A stretch of DNA of 64,000 bases. Source: Paraburkholderia haematera (lineage in GTDB: Bacteria; Pseudomonadota; Gammaproteobacteria; Burkholderiales; Burkholderiaceae). Shown one piece after another: positions 24,508 through 33,331 of this stretch. Both the position numbers and the translations under genes were made by a program. Numbering within the stretch: position 1 is the stretch's first letter; each line of letters opens with the position of its first letter. The stretch is from the NCBI RefSeq assembly GCF_905220975.1, contig NZ_CAJNBK010000009.1:1-64000 (forward strand), read 5' to 3'. The notes under the pieces are model-generated. The model was not told where the DNA came from. It was given only the letters and a program-made list of their open reading frames with translations, and made no database searches.

Positions 24508-25381
24508 AGACCGTGGTGGCCTGCTAACCTTTCAGACGACGGTCCTCACCTCGATGGCGATGCTTGCCTTCGCCGCCAATTCACTGTTGTGCCGACTCGC
24601 GTTGCGGCAAGGGGAAATCGATCCGGTCAGCTTCGCCGGCATCAGGCTGATTTCTGGAGCCATTGCGCTCGCCGTCATCGTGCGGTTCAGGTCGAAGCGG
24701 TCCTCGCCCGGCCATACCGACTGGCTCGCCGCGGCCATGCTGTTTGCTTATGTCGCGTTCTTTTCCTTCGCGTATCTCACCTTGCCCGCCGGCACGGGCG
24801 CATTGATTCTGTTCGGCGCGGTTCAATTGACCATGTTCAGCGTGGGTTTGCGCTCCGGCGAAAAATTCGGAGCCATCGCATGGCTCGGTCTCGCACTGGC
24901 AGTCGCGGGGCTTGTCTACCTGGTATCGCCGGGTGTCGCCGCGCCGCCGCTTCTCGGCGCTGCGTTGATGGCAATCGCGGGCGTGGCGTGGGGCGTGTAC
25001 TCGTTGCGCGGCCGTGGAGTGGCCGATCCGCTCGCCGCCACGGCGGGCAACTTCGCGCGTGCGGCGCCACTCGCCCTATTGTTGAGCTTGCTTTTTCTCG
25101 CCAACTCCCACGCTCACGCACGCGCGGCCGGGGTCATCCTGGCGATTGCCTCCGGCGCGATCACGTCCGGCATCGGGTATGTCATATGGTATGCAGCACT
25201 CAGCAAGCTTTCGTCCATGCGCGCCGCCACTGTGCAGTTGTCGGTGCCCCTGATCGCTGCATTTGGCGGAGTGGCGTTCCTGTCGGAAGCGATCACACCA
25301 CGCCTTGGTGCTGCCTCTGCCGCGATCCTTGGTGGCATCGCGATGGTGCTGACCAGCAGGTCGCAGAGGCCTCGCACGTAG
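24500..25381 (+). CDS. EamA/DMT family transporter
   Basis: This is a 293-residue, ten-helix membrane protein with two EamA repeats (first AFAANSLLCRLALRQGEIDPVSF; second starting near LLGAALMAIAGVAWGVYSLR). DMT-superfamily members move metabolites or amino acids, often outward; the substrate is not readable. It overlaps the DUF2182 gene by eight bases, which suggests co-expression with the DUF1326 and DUF2182 pair. It converges with the SnoaL-like gene 23 bases away. Confidence 0.87.
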   Translation: MSEDRGGLLTFQTTVLTSMAMLAFAANSLLCRLALRQGEIDPVSFAGIRLISGAIALAVIVRFRSKRSSPGHTDWLAAAMLFAYVAFFSFAYLTLPAGTGALILFGAVQLTMFSVGLRSGEKFGAIAWLGLALAVAGLVYLVSPGVAAPPLLGAALMAIAGVAWGVYSLRGRGVADPLAATAGNFARAAPLALLLSLLFLANSHAHARAAGVILAIASGAITSGIGYVIWYAALSKLSSMRAATVQLSVPLIAAFGGVAFLSEAITPRLGAASAAILGGIAMVLTSRSQRPRT

Positions 25382-25404
25382 CGTCTATCGTCAATCCGGC
25401 GCGC

Positions 25405-25770
25405 TCAGGGCAGCGTATCGAAGAAGAGATAGACGGCGACTATGCGACCTTCCCGGGTAACGATGAAGTCAGTTCCAGCGTAAGCCGGCGCTTCACCTGG
25501 ACGGCCGGATACCCATTGGATCCGCCCGCCATCGCCCGACAAATCGGGCTCGGCGATTGGCTGGTACTGGAAGTCAGGGTGAGTTGCCCTGATCACACCG
25601 GCGATCCGATCGATCTCGTCACGGCCGCGGTATATGCCGTTCTTGGGGTCATAGAACACGCAATCCTCGGTGAAAATTTCGTCGATGGCCGCGCGCCTGC
25701 GCACGGGATCGTTCTCACCGAATACGTCGAGAAGATTGCGTCTCAGCAGGATCGAAATACTATTGGACAT
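25405..25770 (-). CDS. SnoaL/NTF2-like protein
   Basis: The 121-residue protein has the NTF2-like pattern: N-terminal helices (RRAAIDEIFTEDCVFYDP), the strand pair around GIYRGRDEIDRIAG and a C-terminal sheet (DFIVTREGRIVAVYLFFD). Such folds serve as small isomerases, hydrolases or ligand binders, and the role here is unknown. A strong AAGGAGG precedes the ATG. It lies just downstream of the GST gene on the same strand, so it may belong to the same LysR-controlled unit. Confidence 0.8.
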   Translation of the reverse strand: MSNSISILLRRNLLDVFGENDPVRRRAAIDEIFTEDCVFYDPKNGIYRGRDEIDRIAGVIRATHPDFQYQPIAEPDLSGDGGRIQWVSGRPGEAPAYAGTDFIVTREGRIVAVYLFFDTLP

Positions 25771-25835
25771 TGGCTGCCTCCTTAAGGCAAGTAGTTGTCT
25801 CTCAAGCGCCTACCACTTGAAATAAATGCTATGGA

Positions 25836-26516
25836 TTACTGAGCAAGCGCCAAGGTCTTTGCGATGCCTCGGGCGACCGCAGGTCGAGCTGATATCTCGG
25901 CGTACCATCGAGCGACGAACGGGAATTTGTCGAGGGTTGCGCCGACAGTCTGATGGCGCCACACCCACCCGAAATGGGCGATGTCCGCAATACTGTAGGC
26001 GTCACCTGCAACGTACCGTTGATGCTCAAGGCCGTGATTGAGCACGCCCAGCGTCCGGTCAACCTCCGATAGCGCGCGCGCCTGGGCCTCGGGTTGGGGC
26101 GACGGCTGAATCGCGACCAGAAACGCCTGGAGGAACGCCGGGCTGAGGCCGGACGCGTGGAAGAAGAGTTGCTCGAAGACCTTGCCCCGGTGGGGGCCAT
26201 TCTTCGGAAGAAGTTGTCCGGTCTTCTCAGCAAGGTAGACCAGGATCGCGGCGGATTCGCTGAGCACCACATCGCTCTCGCCAGGAACGGCACGGTCGAT
26301 GAGAACCGGGACCTTCGCGTTGGGATTCATCGCCTTGAAGACGTCGGTCTTCTGCTCGCCCTGGCGCAGGTTGACGGGAACGAGCCGATAGTCGAGCTCC
26401 ATCTCTTCCAATGCGATCGGGACTTTGACGCTGTTTGGCGTGGGGAATGCGAGAACTTCAATACCGGTCGTGCCGCCGGCGACGACAGCAATTTTTCCTT
26501 CAGGTCTGCGTACCAC
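25836..26516 (-). CDS. Glutathione S-transferase with a fused SDR N-terminal stub
   Basis: Residues 20-226 are a complete GST: thioredoxin-like domain (FPTPNSVKVPIALEEMEL, NPNAKVPVLID, the gamma-glutamyl-binding ESAAIL) and an all-helical C-domain (GDAYSIADIAHFGW). The first 19 residues, including EGKIAVVAGGTTGI, are instead the start of a short-chain dehydrogenase, cut within its GxxxGIG cofactor loop. The join replaces the GST's own Met. It looks like an in-frame deletion between neighbouring SDR and GST genes, giving a GST translated from the SDR start. Enzyme activity is plausible. The gene is divergent from a LysR gene. Confidence 0.85.
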   Translation of the reverse strand: MVRRPEGKIAVVAGGTTGIEVLAFPTPNSVKVPIALEEMELDYRLVPVNLRQGEQKTDVFKAMNPNAKVPVLIDRAVPGESDVVLSESAAILVYLAEKTGQLLPKNGPHRGKVFEQLFFHASGLSPAFLQAFLVAIQPSPQPEAQARALSEVDRTLGVLNHGLEHQRYVAGDAYSIADIAHFGWVWRHQTVGATLDKFPFVARWYAEISARPAVARGIAKTLALAQ

Positions 26517-26559
26517 GATCTATCTCCTAAGCGGGTTGAGACAAATCTAAGGCCGCATG

Positions 26560-26575
26560 CTATTTTTCGAAATAG
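26560..26575. promoter_or_regulatory. Palindrome between the GST and LysR genes
   Basis: CTATTT-TTCG-AAATAG is a 6-bp perfect inverted repeat in the 92-base divergent region. It fits the T-N11/12-A shape of LysR binding sites and lies about 35 bases upstream of the LysR start. Confidence 0.4.
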
Positions 26576-26608
26576 AAATGAATGAAAACCATCGTTGCAG
26601 GATTGTCG

Positions 26609-27523
26609 ATGTCAAAGCTTCCGGATTTCGAAGGGCTGGCGATGTTCGCGAAGGTCGCCGAAGAAGGTTCGTTCGCTGCGGCGGCCACGGCCATGGGTGT
26701 CTCGGTCGCCACGGTCTCTCGGGCCGTTACCCGCCTTGAAGAGCGGCTGGGAGGCCGACTGTTCAACCGTACCTCCCGACGACTTGCACTCACGGACTAT
26801 GGCCACACACTCGCCGAACGAGCGGCGAAAATCTATGCCGACGCCGAGGAGGTAGAGGATTTCGTCCGCGAGACCTCAAGCCGACCGCGTGGTCTCGTCA
26901 AGCTCGCTGCACCGTTCACTTTTGGCGCCCGGTGGGTTGCCCCGCAGCTGCCTGAATTTTTTCGGACCTACCCGGATATTTCCGTGGATCTTCATCTCAC
27001 GGATGTCCATGCCGATCTGATTGGCGAAGGCTTCGATGCCGCCCTGCGCATCGCCATCATGGAAGACTCATCTCTCGTCGCGCGTCACATTGCACACGTG
27101 CGTCGGTTTGTCGTGGCATCCCCCGCCTACCTGGCTCGCTATGGTCGTCCGCAGCACCCACAAGATCTGGGCGCCCACCAGTGTCTTACCTACACGAACA
27201 GGAGTAAGCGCGACGTTTGGCGCTTTACCCACAAAAGTGGCGAGGAATGCGCGGTGACGCCAACCGGGTCGTTGCGAGGAACGAGCGTGGAAGCGTTGCT
27301 GCCCACGGTCCTCGCGGGACTTGCCGTTGTTGAACTCCCTGAATTTGTTGCGACGCAGTACTTTTCCGACAATCAGCTTGAACCGATTTTGACTGACTGG
27401 CGCTTACCCGAAGGCGGCCTGTATTTCGTTACACCCACTGCCCGCGCACGACCAGCAAAGGTTAGCGCCCTGGCCGACTTCTTCATCACCAAGCTGGCCA
27501 CGGCAGATTGGAGCGCAAAGTGA
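26609..27523 (+). CDS. LysR-family regulator, likely controlling the GST gene
   Basis: The 304-residue protein has an N-terminal winged helix (FAAAATAMGVSVATVSRAVTRL) and a LysR substrate-binding domain from about residue 90. It belongs to the subgroup with the RLEERLGGRLFNRTSRR motif often found beside detoxification genes. It is transcribed away from the GST gene across a short shared control region, so it is the obvious candidate regulator. AGGA eight bases upstream supports ATG 26609 rather than ATG 26582. Confidence 0.88.
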   Translation: MSKLPDFEGLAMFAKVAEEGSFAAAATAMGVSVATVSRAVTRLEERLGGRLFNRTSRRLALTDYGHTLAERAAKIYADAEEVEDFVRETSSRPRGLVKLAAPFTFGARWVAPQLPEFFRTYPDISVDLHLTDVHADLIGEGFDAALRIAIMEDSSLVARHIAHVRRFVVASPAYLARYGRPQHPQDLGAHQCLTYTNRSKRDVWRFTHKSGEECAVTPTGSLRGTSVEALLPTVLAGLAVVELPEFVATQYFSDNQLEPILTDWRLPEGGLYFVTPTARARPAKVSALADFFITKLATADWSAK

Positions 27524-27632
27524 GGGCCTGCGCAGGGTACATCTCGACATAGTCCAGGCTGGCAGAGCCTATAGGGCCGCAAGAACACGCTTAACCATTT
27601 GCATCCTGTGTCGATCAATGAGCCTTGTGTGG

Positions 27633-27663
27633 GCGAAACCGGCAAGAGGCTTGCCGGTTTCGC
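27633..27663. terminator. Bidirectional terminator between convergent genes
   Basis: GCGAAACCGGCAAG (27633-27646) and its exact complement (27650-27663) form a 14-bp perfect stem with a 3-base loop. It sits between the LysR gene and the convergent oxidoreductase gene and can serve both. A T/A run is lacking outside the stem, although AAA/TTT lies within it. Confidence 0.7.
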
Positions 27664-27676
27664 GGCAAGCCAGGCA

Positions 27677-28708
27677 TCAGTCAATGAGATCCGCACCTGT
27701 CGTAAGGACAATCTTTCCAAAGTGTGTGCCGGAATCGATCAGCTCGTGAGCGCCGCGAGCGTCCGCAAGCGCAAAGGTCTTGTAGACAACCGGCTTGATC
27801 TTGCCGCTCTCGATGTGCGGCCAGACCAGCCGCTCCAGTTCATTGACGATGGTCGCCTTGTCCGCGGATGTGCGCGATCGCAGTGTCGAGCCCATATGCG
27901 TTAGACGTTTCGTCAGCATCGGCAAGATGTTGAGATCCTTCGCCGGCCCCTTGATCACGCCCACCTGGAGGATCCGTCCGTCCATGGCCGCGGCGTCATA
28001 GTTCCTGGCCACGTAGTCGCCGGCAATGATGTCGAGGATCACGTCGACACCTCTTCCATCGGTAAACCGCTTCGTTTCGGCGACGAAATCGTCCTCACGG
28101 TAATCGATCGCGAGGTCCGCGCCTAGCGCCAGGCTGGCCTCCCGATGCGCCTGCGAACCCACTGTCGTGATGATTTTCGCCGCGCCGAATGCCTTCGCCA
28201 GCATGGTCGCCGTGGTACCGATACCCGACGCGCCGCCATGGATCAACACCGATTCGCCGGCAACCAGCTTGCCGCGCTGGAACAGGTTCAGCCATACCGT
28301 CATAAACGTTTCGGGCATGGCCCCCGCTTCCACCAACGTCAGGCCTTTGGGAATAGGCATCGTGTTGCAAGCGTGCGCGACGGCATATTCCGCGTAGCCA
28401 CCGCCGGGTATCAATGCGCACACCAGTTCGCCGATCCGGAATTGGGACACGTCGGCGCCGATGGCAACCACTTGCCCTGCCACTTCCAGCCCTGGAATGT
28501 CCGAAGCGCCGGGGGGCGGATCATACAGCCCTTTGCGCTGGAAAACGTCTGGCCCGTTCACGGCAGCCGCGTGGATGCGGATCAGAACCTGGTCAGCGGC
28601 CGGCATCGGCACCGGGCGCGTAGTCGGCACCAGGACCTCAGGACCGCCGGGCTGTTTGATCTCAATGGCCGTCATGGACGACGGCACACGAAAAGTTGAA
28701 GCAGACAT
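27677..28708 (-). CDS. Zinc-independent quinone oxidoreductase (MDR family)
   Basis: The 343-residue medium-chain dehydrogenase/reductase is of the NAD(P)H:quinone oxidoreductase type. It has an N-terminal GroES-like domain (PGLEVAGQVVAIG), no zinc-binding Cys set, and a Rossmann domain with the NADPH motif IHGGASGIGTTATMLAKAFG. PIG3-like members reduce quinones. GGAG nine bases upstream supports ATG 28708. A divergent LysR gene shares the upstream region and probably controls it. Confidence 0.88.
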   Translation of the reverse strand: MSASTFRVPSSMTAIEIKQPGGPEVLVPTTRPVPMPAADQVLIRIHAAAVNGPDVFQRKGLYDPPPGASDIPGLEVAGQVVAIGADVSQFRIGELVCALIPGGGYAEYAVAHACNTMPIPKGLTLVEAGAMPETFMTVWLNLFQRGKLVAGESVLIHGGASGIGTTATMLAKAFGAAKIITTVGSQAHREASLALGADLAIDYREDDFVAETKRFTDGRGVDVILDIIAGDYVARNYDAAAMDGRILQVGVIKGPAKDLNILPMLTKRLTHMGSTLRSRTSADKATIVNELERLVWPHIESGKIKPVVYKTFALADARGAHELIDSGTHFGKIVLTTGADLID

Positions 28709-28798
28709 GGACACCACTCCTTCGATTGATGAGGCTCGATTGATCCGGGCGGATCACTGAACGAGGAACTCTTACGCTCAGTATAGGAGTCGACATTG

Positions 28799-28845
28799 AT
28801 GAATATGTGCAGCATTATTCATGCAGTGAGATGCAAATTTGCATC
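28799..28845. promoter_or_regulatory. Two palindromes between the oxidoreductase and LysR genes
   Basis: ATGAATA-N10-TATTCAT (28799-28822) has the shape of a LysR site. GATGCAAATTTGCATC (28830-28845) is a perfect 16-bp palindrome ending 14 bases before the LysR start. The first could activate the oxidoreductase and the second could give autorepression. Confidence 0.5.
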
Positions 28846-28859
28846 ATGAGGACGGCACG

Positions 28860-29753
28860 ATGAACTGGGATGACGCGCGAGTGTTTCTCGCGGTGGAGCG
28901 CGAAAAAACGCTCCGTGGAGCGGCCAGGACGCTCAATCTCGATCAGGCGACGGTCGGCAGACGGATTGCGGCACTAGAGCACGCCCTACGTGCAACGCTC
29001 TTCCTGCGCACCTCGGAGGGTTACGCGCTGACCGCCGCAGGCGAAGCCGCGCTCAGATCAGCGGAGAAAATGGAACACTCCGCACACGAACTCGTCAGAC
29101 GAACTCAAGGCACGGATACACGGCTTGCGGGTGACGTAAGAGTCACCAGCACCGACTCGATCGCGCTCGACTTCCTGCTTCCCGCCATCGAACGCCTGCA
29201 TGCTGCCCATCCCGAAGTGCGCGTCCTGCTGGACACGTCGACGCGCATGCTTAATCTGGCAAAGCGTGAAGCGGATATCGCGGTCCGCTCAGTCAGGCCG
29301 GAGAATCCCGATCTTGTCGCACGGCGCCTGGCTCGCTGGCCCATGGCGCTCTTTGCATCCAAGGCTTATCTCGAGCAGCACGGCAAGCCCGCCCCTGGCT
29401 CCGCATTCGCGGGCCACGATCTTGTCGTCTATCAGGGAAGCTGGACCGGTAGTCGATCACCCACATCGCCGACTCTTGCTGGCGAACCGGTGCACGCGGG
29501 GCGCATCGTATCCACCTTCAATTCCAGCCTCATGCTGCGTACCGCGGTAAAGGCCGGCATCGGCATCGGTGAGCTTCCGATACATCTGGCTGAACACGAC
29601 GGCCTCGTGCAGATATGGCCGGAACCCGCACGTGGGGCGGTCTACGAAATCTGGCTCGTCACGCATCAGGATCTTCGGCATACCGCGCGCATCGCAGCAA
29701 TGATTGACGGCATCGTCTCTGCATTCGAAGAGCACACAACCCACACAAAATAG
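28860..29753 (+). CDS. LysR-family regulator, likely controlling the quinone oxidoreductase
   Basis: The 297-residue protein begins NWDDARVFLAVEREKTLRGA with the LysR winged helix (ARTLNLDQATVGRRIAALEHAL) and an effector-binding domain. The N-terminal motif MNWDDAR-FLAV is common in a large proteobacterial LysR subgroup. It is divergent from the oxidoreductase gene, whose region carries two palindromes. ATG 28860 fits the domain start; ATG 28839 would overlap the palindrome 28830-28845. Confidence 0.88.
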   Translation: MNWDDARVFLAVEREKTLRGAARTLNLDQATVGRRIAALEHALRATLFLRTSEGYALTAAGEAALRSAEKMEHSAHELVRRTQGTDTRLAGDVRVTSTDSIALDFLLPAIERLHAAHPEVRVLLDTSTRMLNLAKREADIAVRSVRPENPDLVARRLARWPMALFASKAYLEQHGKPAPGSAFAGHDLVVYQGSWTGSRSPTSPTLAGEPVHAGRIVSTFNSSLMLRTAVKAGIGIGELPIHLAEHDGLVQIWPEPARGAVYEIWLVTHQDLRHTARIAAMIDGIVSAFEEHTTHTK

Positions 29754-30215
29754 TCACGCACGACTTGGCTGCGGCTACTGCGTGTCGCGTTACAAATAGT
29801 CTTCGGCAGCGTGCCGCCGTCGCTTCATGGCCGAACCCGGTCCGGGGATGAACCGGCAGTGCGCTCCAACGTTGATGCTCCCACGTCGGGCAGCAGTCCA
29901 CCCTGTAGCGGTCCATCGCACCGCAGGTGATAATATCCGTTGAACCTTAAGCATACGCATGACTCACGAGTTGCCTTGCAAACCCGTTCGACGTCCGGAA
30001 AGTTGTGGACGTTGCATCATCGCAAGCAGCCCGAACCATTGAGCGGTGCGGCGTGTAACTTTGCGCGCCTGATCGGCGACACCTGCAATGAAATCAGGGT
30101 CGGACTGACAGACCCACTGCATGAGACCTAAAAAATTTTGAAGATGTTATGTCACCCGGGCACGCGGCTTGTCCGAGCTTTTTGAGAACGTTAAAACTAC
30201 GCCTCATTAACTGAC
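29754..30215. other. Intergenic region without a recognised gene
   Basis: Short frames (such as 29940-30131, plus) have no ribosome binding site or family features. The right part (30130-30215) is AT-richer than its surroundings and probably holds the promoter of the RlpA-like gene. Confidence 0.5.
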
Positions 30216-30701
30216 ATGGGGTCTATGGTGCTATCACTCCGCTATTTGGGAGTATTGGGAATCTGCGCTTTGTTCGCTGCTTGCGGACAGATTGCGCCCG
30301 AACATGCCGCGTGCAGCGTTGATTCCTGTCGTATGCGACATGAGACGTTGCAATCCGGCGAGGCGTCATGGTACGCGGCAACGTTCCAGGGGCATCTGAC
30401 CGCAAACGGAGAACGCTATGATGGCGGCGCATTAACGGCTGCGCATCGCACATTGCCGCTCGGCAGCTATGTGCGCGTCAGTTCGTTGGCAACAGGAAAG
30501 TCGGTTGTCGTGCGCATCAACGATCGCGGACCCTACATCAAACACCGAATTATCGATCTCTCTTATGCCGCGGCGAAGACCTTGGGTTTGACAGACGCAC
30601 GGTCGATGCAAGTACGGATTGAACGTGTAGAGAGCGCGGAGAGTAAACAGACGGAGTCGGACGGTGGCGGAATCTTGACGACGGAAAACGGCAGTCGGTA
30701 G
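30216..30701 (+). CDS. RlpA-like double-psi beta-barrel lipoprotein
   Basis: The 161-residue protein has a lipoprotein-type signal (LGVLGICALFAAC, acylated Cys about 23) and an RlpA domain: ASWYAATFQGHLTANGERYD, then TAAHRTLPLGSYVRVSS and VVRINDRGPYIKHRIIDLS. The catalytic-type Asp (INDRGP) and His (AAHRTLPLG) of RlpA lytic transglycosylases are present. There is no SPOR domain, so it is shorter than E. coli RlpA and may act elsewhere than the septum. ATG 30225 is an alternative start; no clear ribosome binding site. Confidence 0.85.
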   Translation: MGSMVLSLRYLGVLGICALFAACGQIAPEHAACSVDSCRMRHETLQSGEASWYAATFQGHLTANGERYDGGALTAAHRTLPLGSYVRVSSLATGKSVVVRINDRGPYIKHRIIDLSYAAAKTLGLTDARSMQVRIERVESAESKQTESDGGGILTTENGSR

Positions 30702-30855
30702 AAAACACGCGGGGCGTCAACGGCGTTGTGGTTCCGGGTCGTTAAACAAGCCCCCCAGCGACTTCGCCACCAACAGTAATGGCGCCGGACATTGGAAGCG
30801 AACGCAAGACCGTTCAGTGCGTGTGCCCAGCCATCGTGGCGACTCACGCGCATCG

Positions 30856-32841
30856 TCAATTCACGCTGAATGGCGACACCACCATCGTCTTCGTCGCACT
30901 CACCCCGGTCCCGGTCGATGCAGGCGGTGTCCAGCGATACACCACAATGCTCGAGTCGTTGTAGTTGTCTTTCGTCACCTCATATTCGCCGGTCGAACGC
31001 CGATAGGCCCGAAGTCCGTACATCGAGTCCACGTCGTTGCCCACGTCGACTTTGTTTGGGTTGCTATTGGTGAACGTGATGTCGAGTTGTCCCGTGGTGA
31101 GGTTGAAGGCATCAATATTCGGCACGGTATGTACGTAGCCCACAAAAAGATAATTGCCTGCGGCCGCAATGGATTTGGGATTCGCGCCAGTGATATTGAT
31201 CACTGGATTCGGCGTGCTCCTGTTGCCGGCCAGCCAGCCGTGATAGACCTCGACGCGCGATCCGACCGCGGTCCAGTCCGTGCTGCCGGTGGCCCCTTGC
31301 GTGAGAATCATCGTGTCGCTGCCAGGCAGGTAGATGATCCGCGTCAGTTGCGAGATTGTGCGCGGGATCGGCATCGTGATCGCGGCACCCCAGACCGGCT
31401 TGCCGCTCGCATCGAAACCGGTCAGCGGATAGTGAGAAATGACGTTGGTTTTGTCGAGACCCGCCCAGATATCGCCCTTGCTATCCAGGCAGAAACCATT
31501 GCGAACTCTCGCCGTCGTACCGAAGGACGTTCCCGGCAACGTGCTATCCGGAATCGCAATGTACCCGCTCGTCCGGTTGAAGTGGAAAAAGTAGAAGGTA
31601 TCCGGGTTCTGGCTTGCGGCGACGAGTATCCGGTGGTCGCCCACGCTGGCGAGCTGAGCGAAATGTTCGCCGCGTTCGTGGTCGGCGAGATTGATGCGCG
31701 GATCGGACGGATAGGTGATCGGATCGATTGTGTTGGCAATGAAGGTGCCTCCCACCGTGCCCGAATAGATGTTCGTTCCGCCGTAGAAGATCGCCCCGTC
31801 GGTGGCCGGGTCCGGTGCCGCGTTGCCCTCAAAGTTCACCGACTGGAGTTGCCAGCGCAGAATCCCGGTTCCGTCGTACGCGTGGATGTCGGTGCCGCCG
31901 TTGCGGCCGAGGTCCCATGACCCGCCCCACGGGTTGTTCAGGACATAGAGGTTGCGCGCGGAATCCCTGCCGATGCCGGTGACGCGCGTAAAGCGCCTGT
32001 CGCCCGCCTGCCCCTTGATGCCCGTGACCGTATTGAGGAAGCCGCCTTGAACACCAAACGTACCCACAACATAAGGTGCGCCGGACACGTCATAGATCTT
32101 GATGTTCATGTCCGGACCCTCGTCGCCGATCCATAACTGCCCGCTCGACGAGTCAAAATACAGCGAAGAGGGTTGCGCTTTGGCCGGCAACTGGATGGTG
32201 TTTCGCGGTTCGCCGGTCGGACTGAACTGGATCACAGCGCCCGTGCTGTGTTGCGCGACCCAGACGTTGCCGCCTGCGTCCACCGCGAGCGCGCCCGGCC
32301 CTGCCACGCTGATATCGCGCAGCCAGACACCGGACGTCGTGAACACGCGCACGCGGTTGCCTGGGAAGTCGCTCGCGTACAGTAGCGAGCCGGACGTCGC
32401 GAGTCCGGTGACGACATCCGCGAGGCGTTCGGTGGTCGTCGCACTTACCGTGATGAGCAGGTCGCGCGTGCGGCTTGTCCGGTCGTATCGGCCAATCTTG
32501 CCGCTTCCGTACGTGGCGTTGAACTGCAGCGCAGCGAATAGCGAGGTCGAGTTGCCGGTGATCGCGCCACCCTGAAATTCGGCGTGCGCCCCGATCGAAC
32601 CGATGGTCTGTCCGTTCTGATAGATCGCGATGCCACCTTCACCTTCGTCCCACATCGACGCGGTATAGATCACCCCTTCTGGTGCCACCCACATCGAGCG
32701 GGCCACATTGCCCACCCGAGTTGTGCCCGTGCCATGGGTGTTGGCTACCCAGCCGGTGGAGTATTGGGCTTCGCAAACGGACGCAGCCGCTGCGCTCAGC
32801 ACTACCGCGACGAACGCGGTACAGAGTCCTTTGAGAGACAT
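30856..32841 (-). CDS. Secreted NHL/SMP-30-like beta-propeller protein
   Basis: The 661-residue protein starts with a signal peptide (AFVAVVLSAAAASVCEA) and is built of propeller blades, for example GPGALAVDAGGNVWVAQH, PSSLYFDSSSGQLWIGDEG and NGFCLDSKGDIWAGLD. These resemble NHL or SMP-30/gluconolactonase-type repeats, often extracellular binding or lactonase folds. No metal-site set could be assigned, so I do not claim an enzyme. The start at ATG 32841 follows the signal peptide. A relic of a similar C-terminal propeller lies at 36739-36900. Confidence 0.7.
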   Translation of the reverse strand: MSLKGLCTAFVAVVLSAAAASVCEAQYSTGWVANTHGTGTTRVGNVARSMWVAPEGVIYTASMWDEGEGGIAIYQNGQTIGSIGAHAEFQGGAITGNSTSLFAALQFNATYGSGKIGRYDRTSRTRDLLITVSATTTERLADVVTGLATSGSLLYASDFPGNRVRVFTTSGVWLRDISVAGPGALAVDAGGNVWVAQHSTGAVIQFSPTGEPRNTIQLPAKAQPSSLYFDSSSGQLWIGDEGPDMNIKIYDVSGAPYVVGTFGVQGGFLNTVTGIKGQAGDRRFTRVTGIGRDSARNLYVLNNPWGGSWDLGRNGGTDIHAYDGTGILRWQLQSVNFEGNAAPDPATDGAIFYGGTNIYSGTVGGTFIANTIDPITYPSDPRINLADHERGEHFAQLASVGDHRILVAASQNPDTFYFFHFNRTSGYIAIPDSTLPGTSFGTTARVRNGFCLDSKGDIWAGLDKTNVISHYPLTGFDASGKPVWGAAITMPIPRTISQLTRIIYLPGSDTMILTQGATGSTDWTAVGSRVEVYHGWLAGNRSTPNPVINITGANPKSIAAAGNYLFVGYVHTVPNIDAFNLTTGQLDITFTNSNPNKVDVGNDVDSMYGLRAYRRSTGEYEVTKDNYNDSSIVVYRWTPPASTGTGVSATKTMVVSPFSVN

Positions 32842-33331
32842 TTGATTTCTTTGATCGCACGCCGTGCAGCACGGACGTCCATTGCGCGGTGTTGCCAACC
32901 CTGGCAAACTTGCAGTCCGAACCCTGACGATTTGAGCCCGTGCGTCACGAAGCGTGCGACGTGACGCGCCGAATTGGTCTGGGATGTCGACTGAGTTAAC
33001 GGCGGTGCGCGGCGCGAGTTGAGCGATTTTTCAACTGGACCATGAAGACGGCGTCCCAAGCTGGTATCTTACCGATCGCTGTCAGTCGGACGTTCAGTAG
33101 ATTTTGGGGCGGTGTACTGACCACTCGGTTGTTGCCGATGCACGACGCGCCGTCGAATGGTTCCTCCGTGCCGAGCTCCGCCGGATAATCATTGGCTCAG
33201 TTCGACCCGGGGCGAACTCCCGACTGTCTTCATAGCGGCCAATCGATGCACGCATCTTGGGTGATGCATGCGCGAATGAGCTTGTGAACCGTCGCCGCGA
33301 AGAGGCTGCGCCATTCAAACAGGGGTGTCCA
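32842..33331. other. Divergent intergenic region
   Basis: Between the propeller and LprI-like genes there is no supported gene. A minus-strand open frame (33094-33747) is the shadow of the LprI-like gene. The region must contain both promoters, but I see no strong consensus pair or repeat. Confidence 0.45.
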
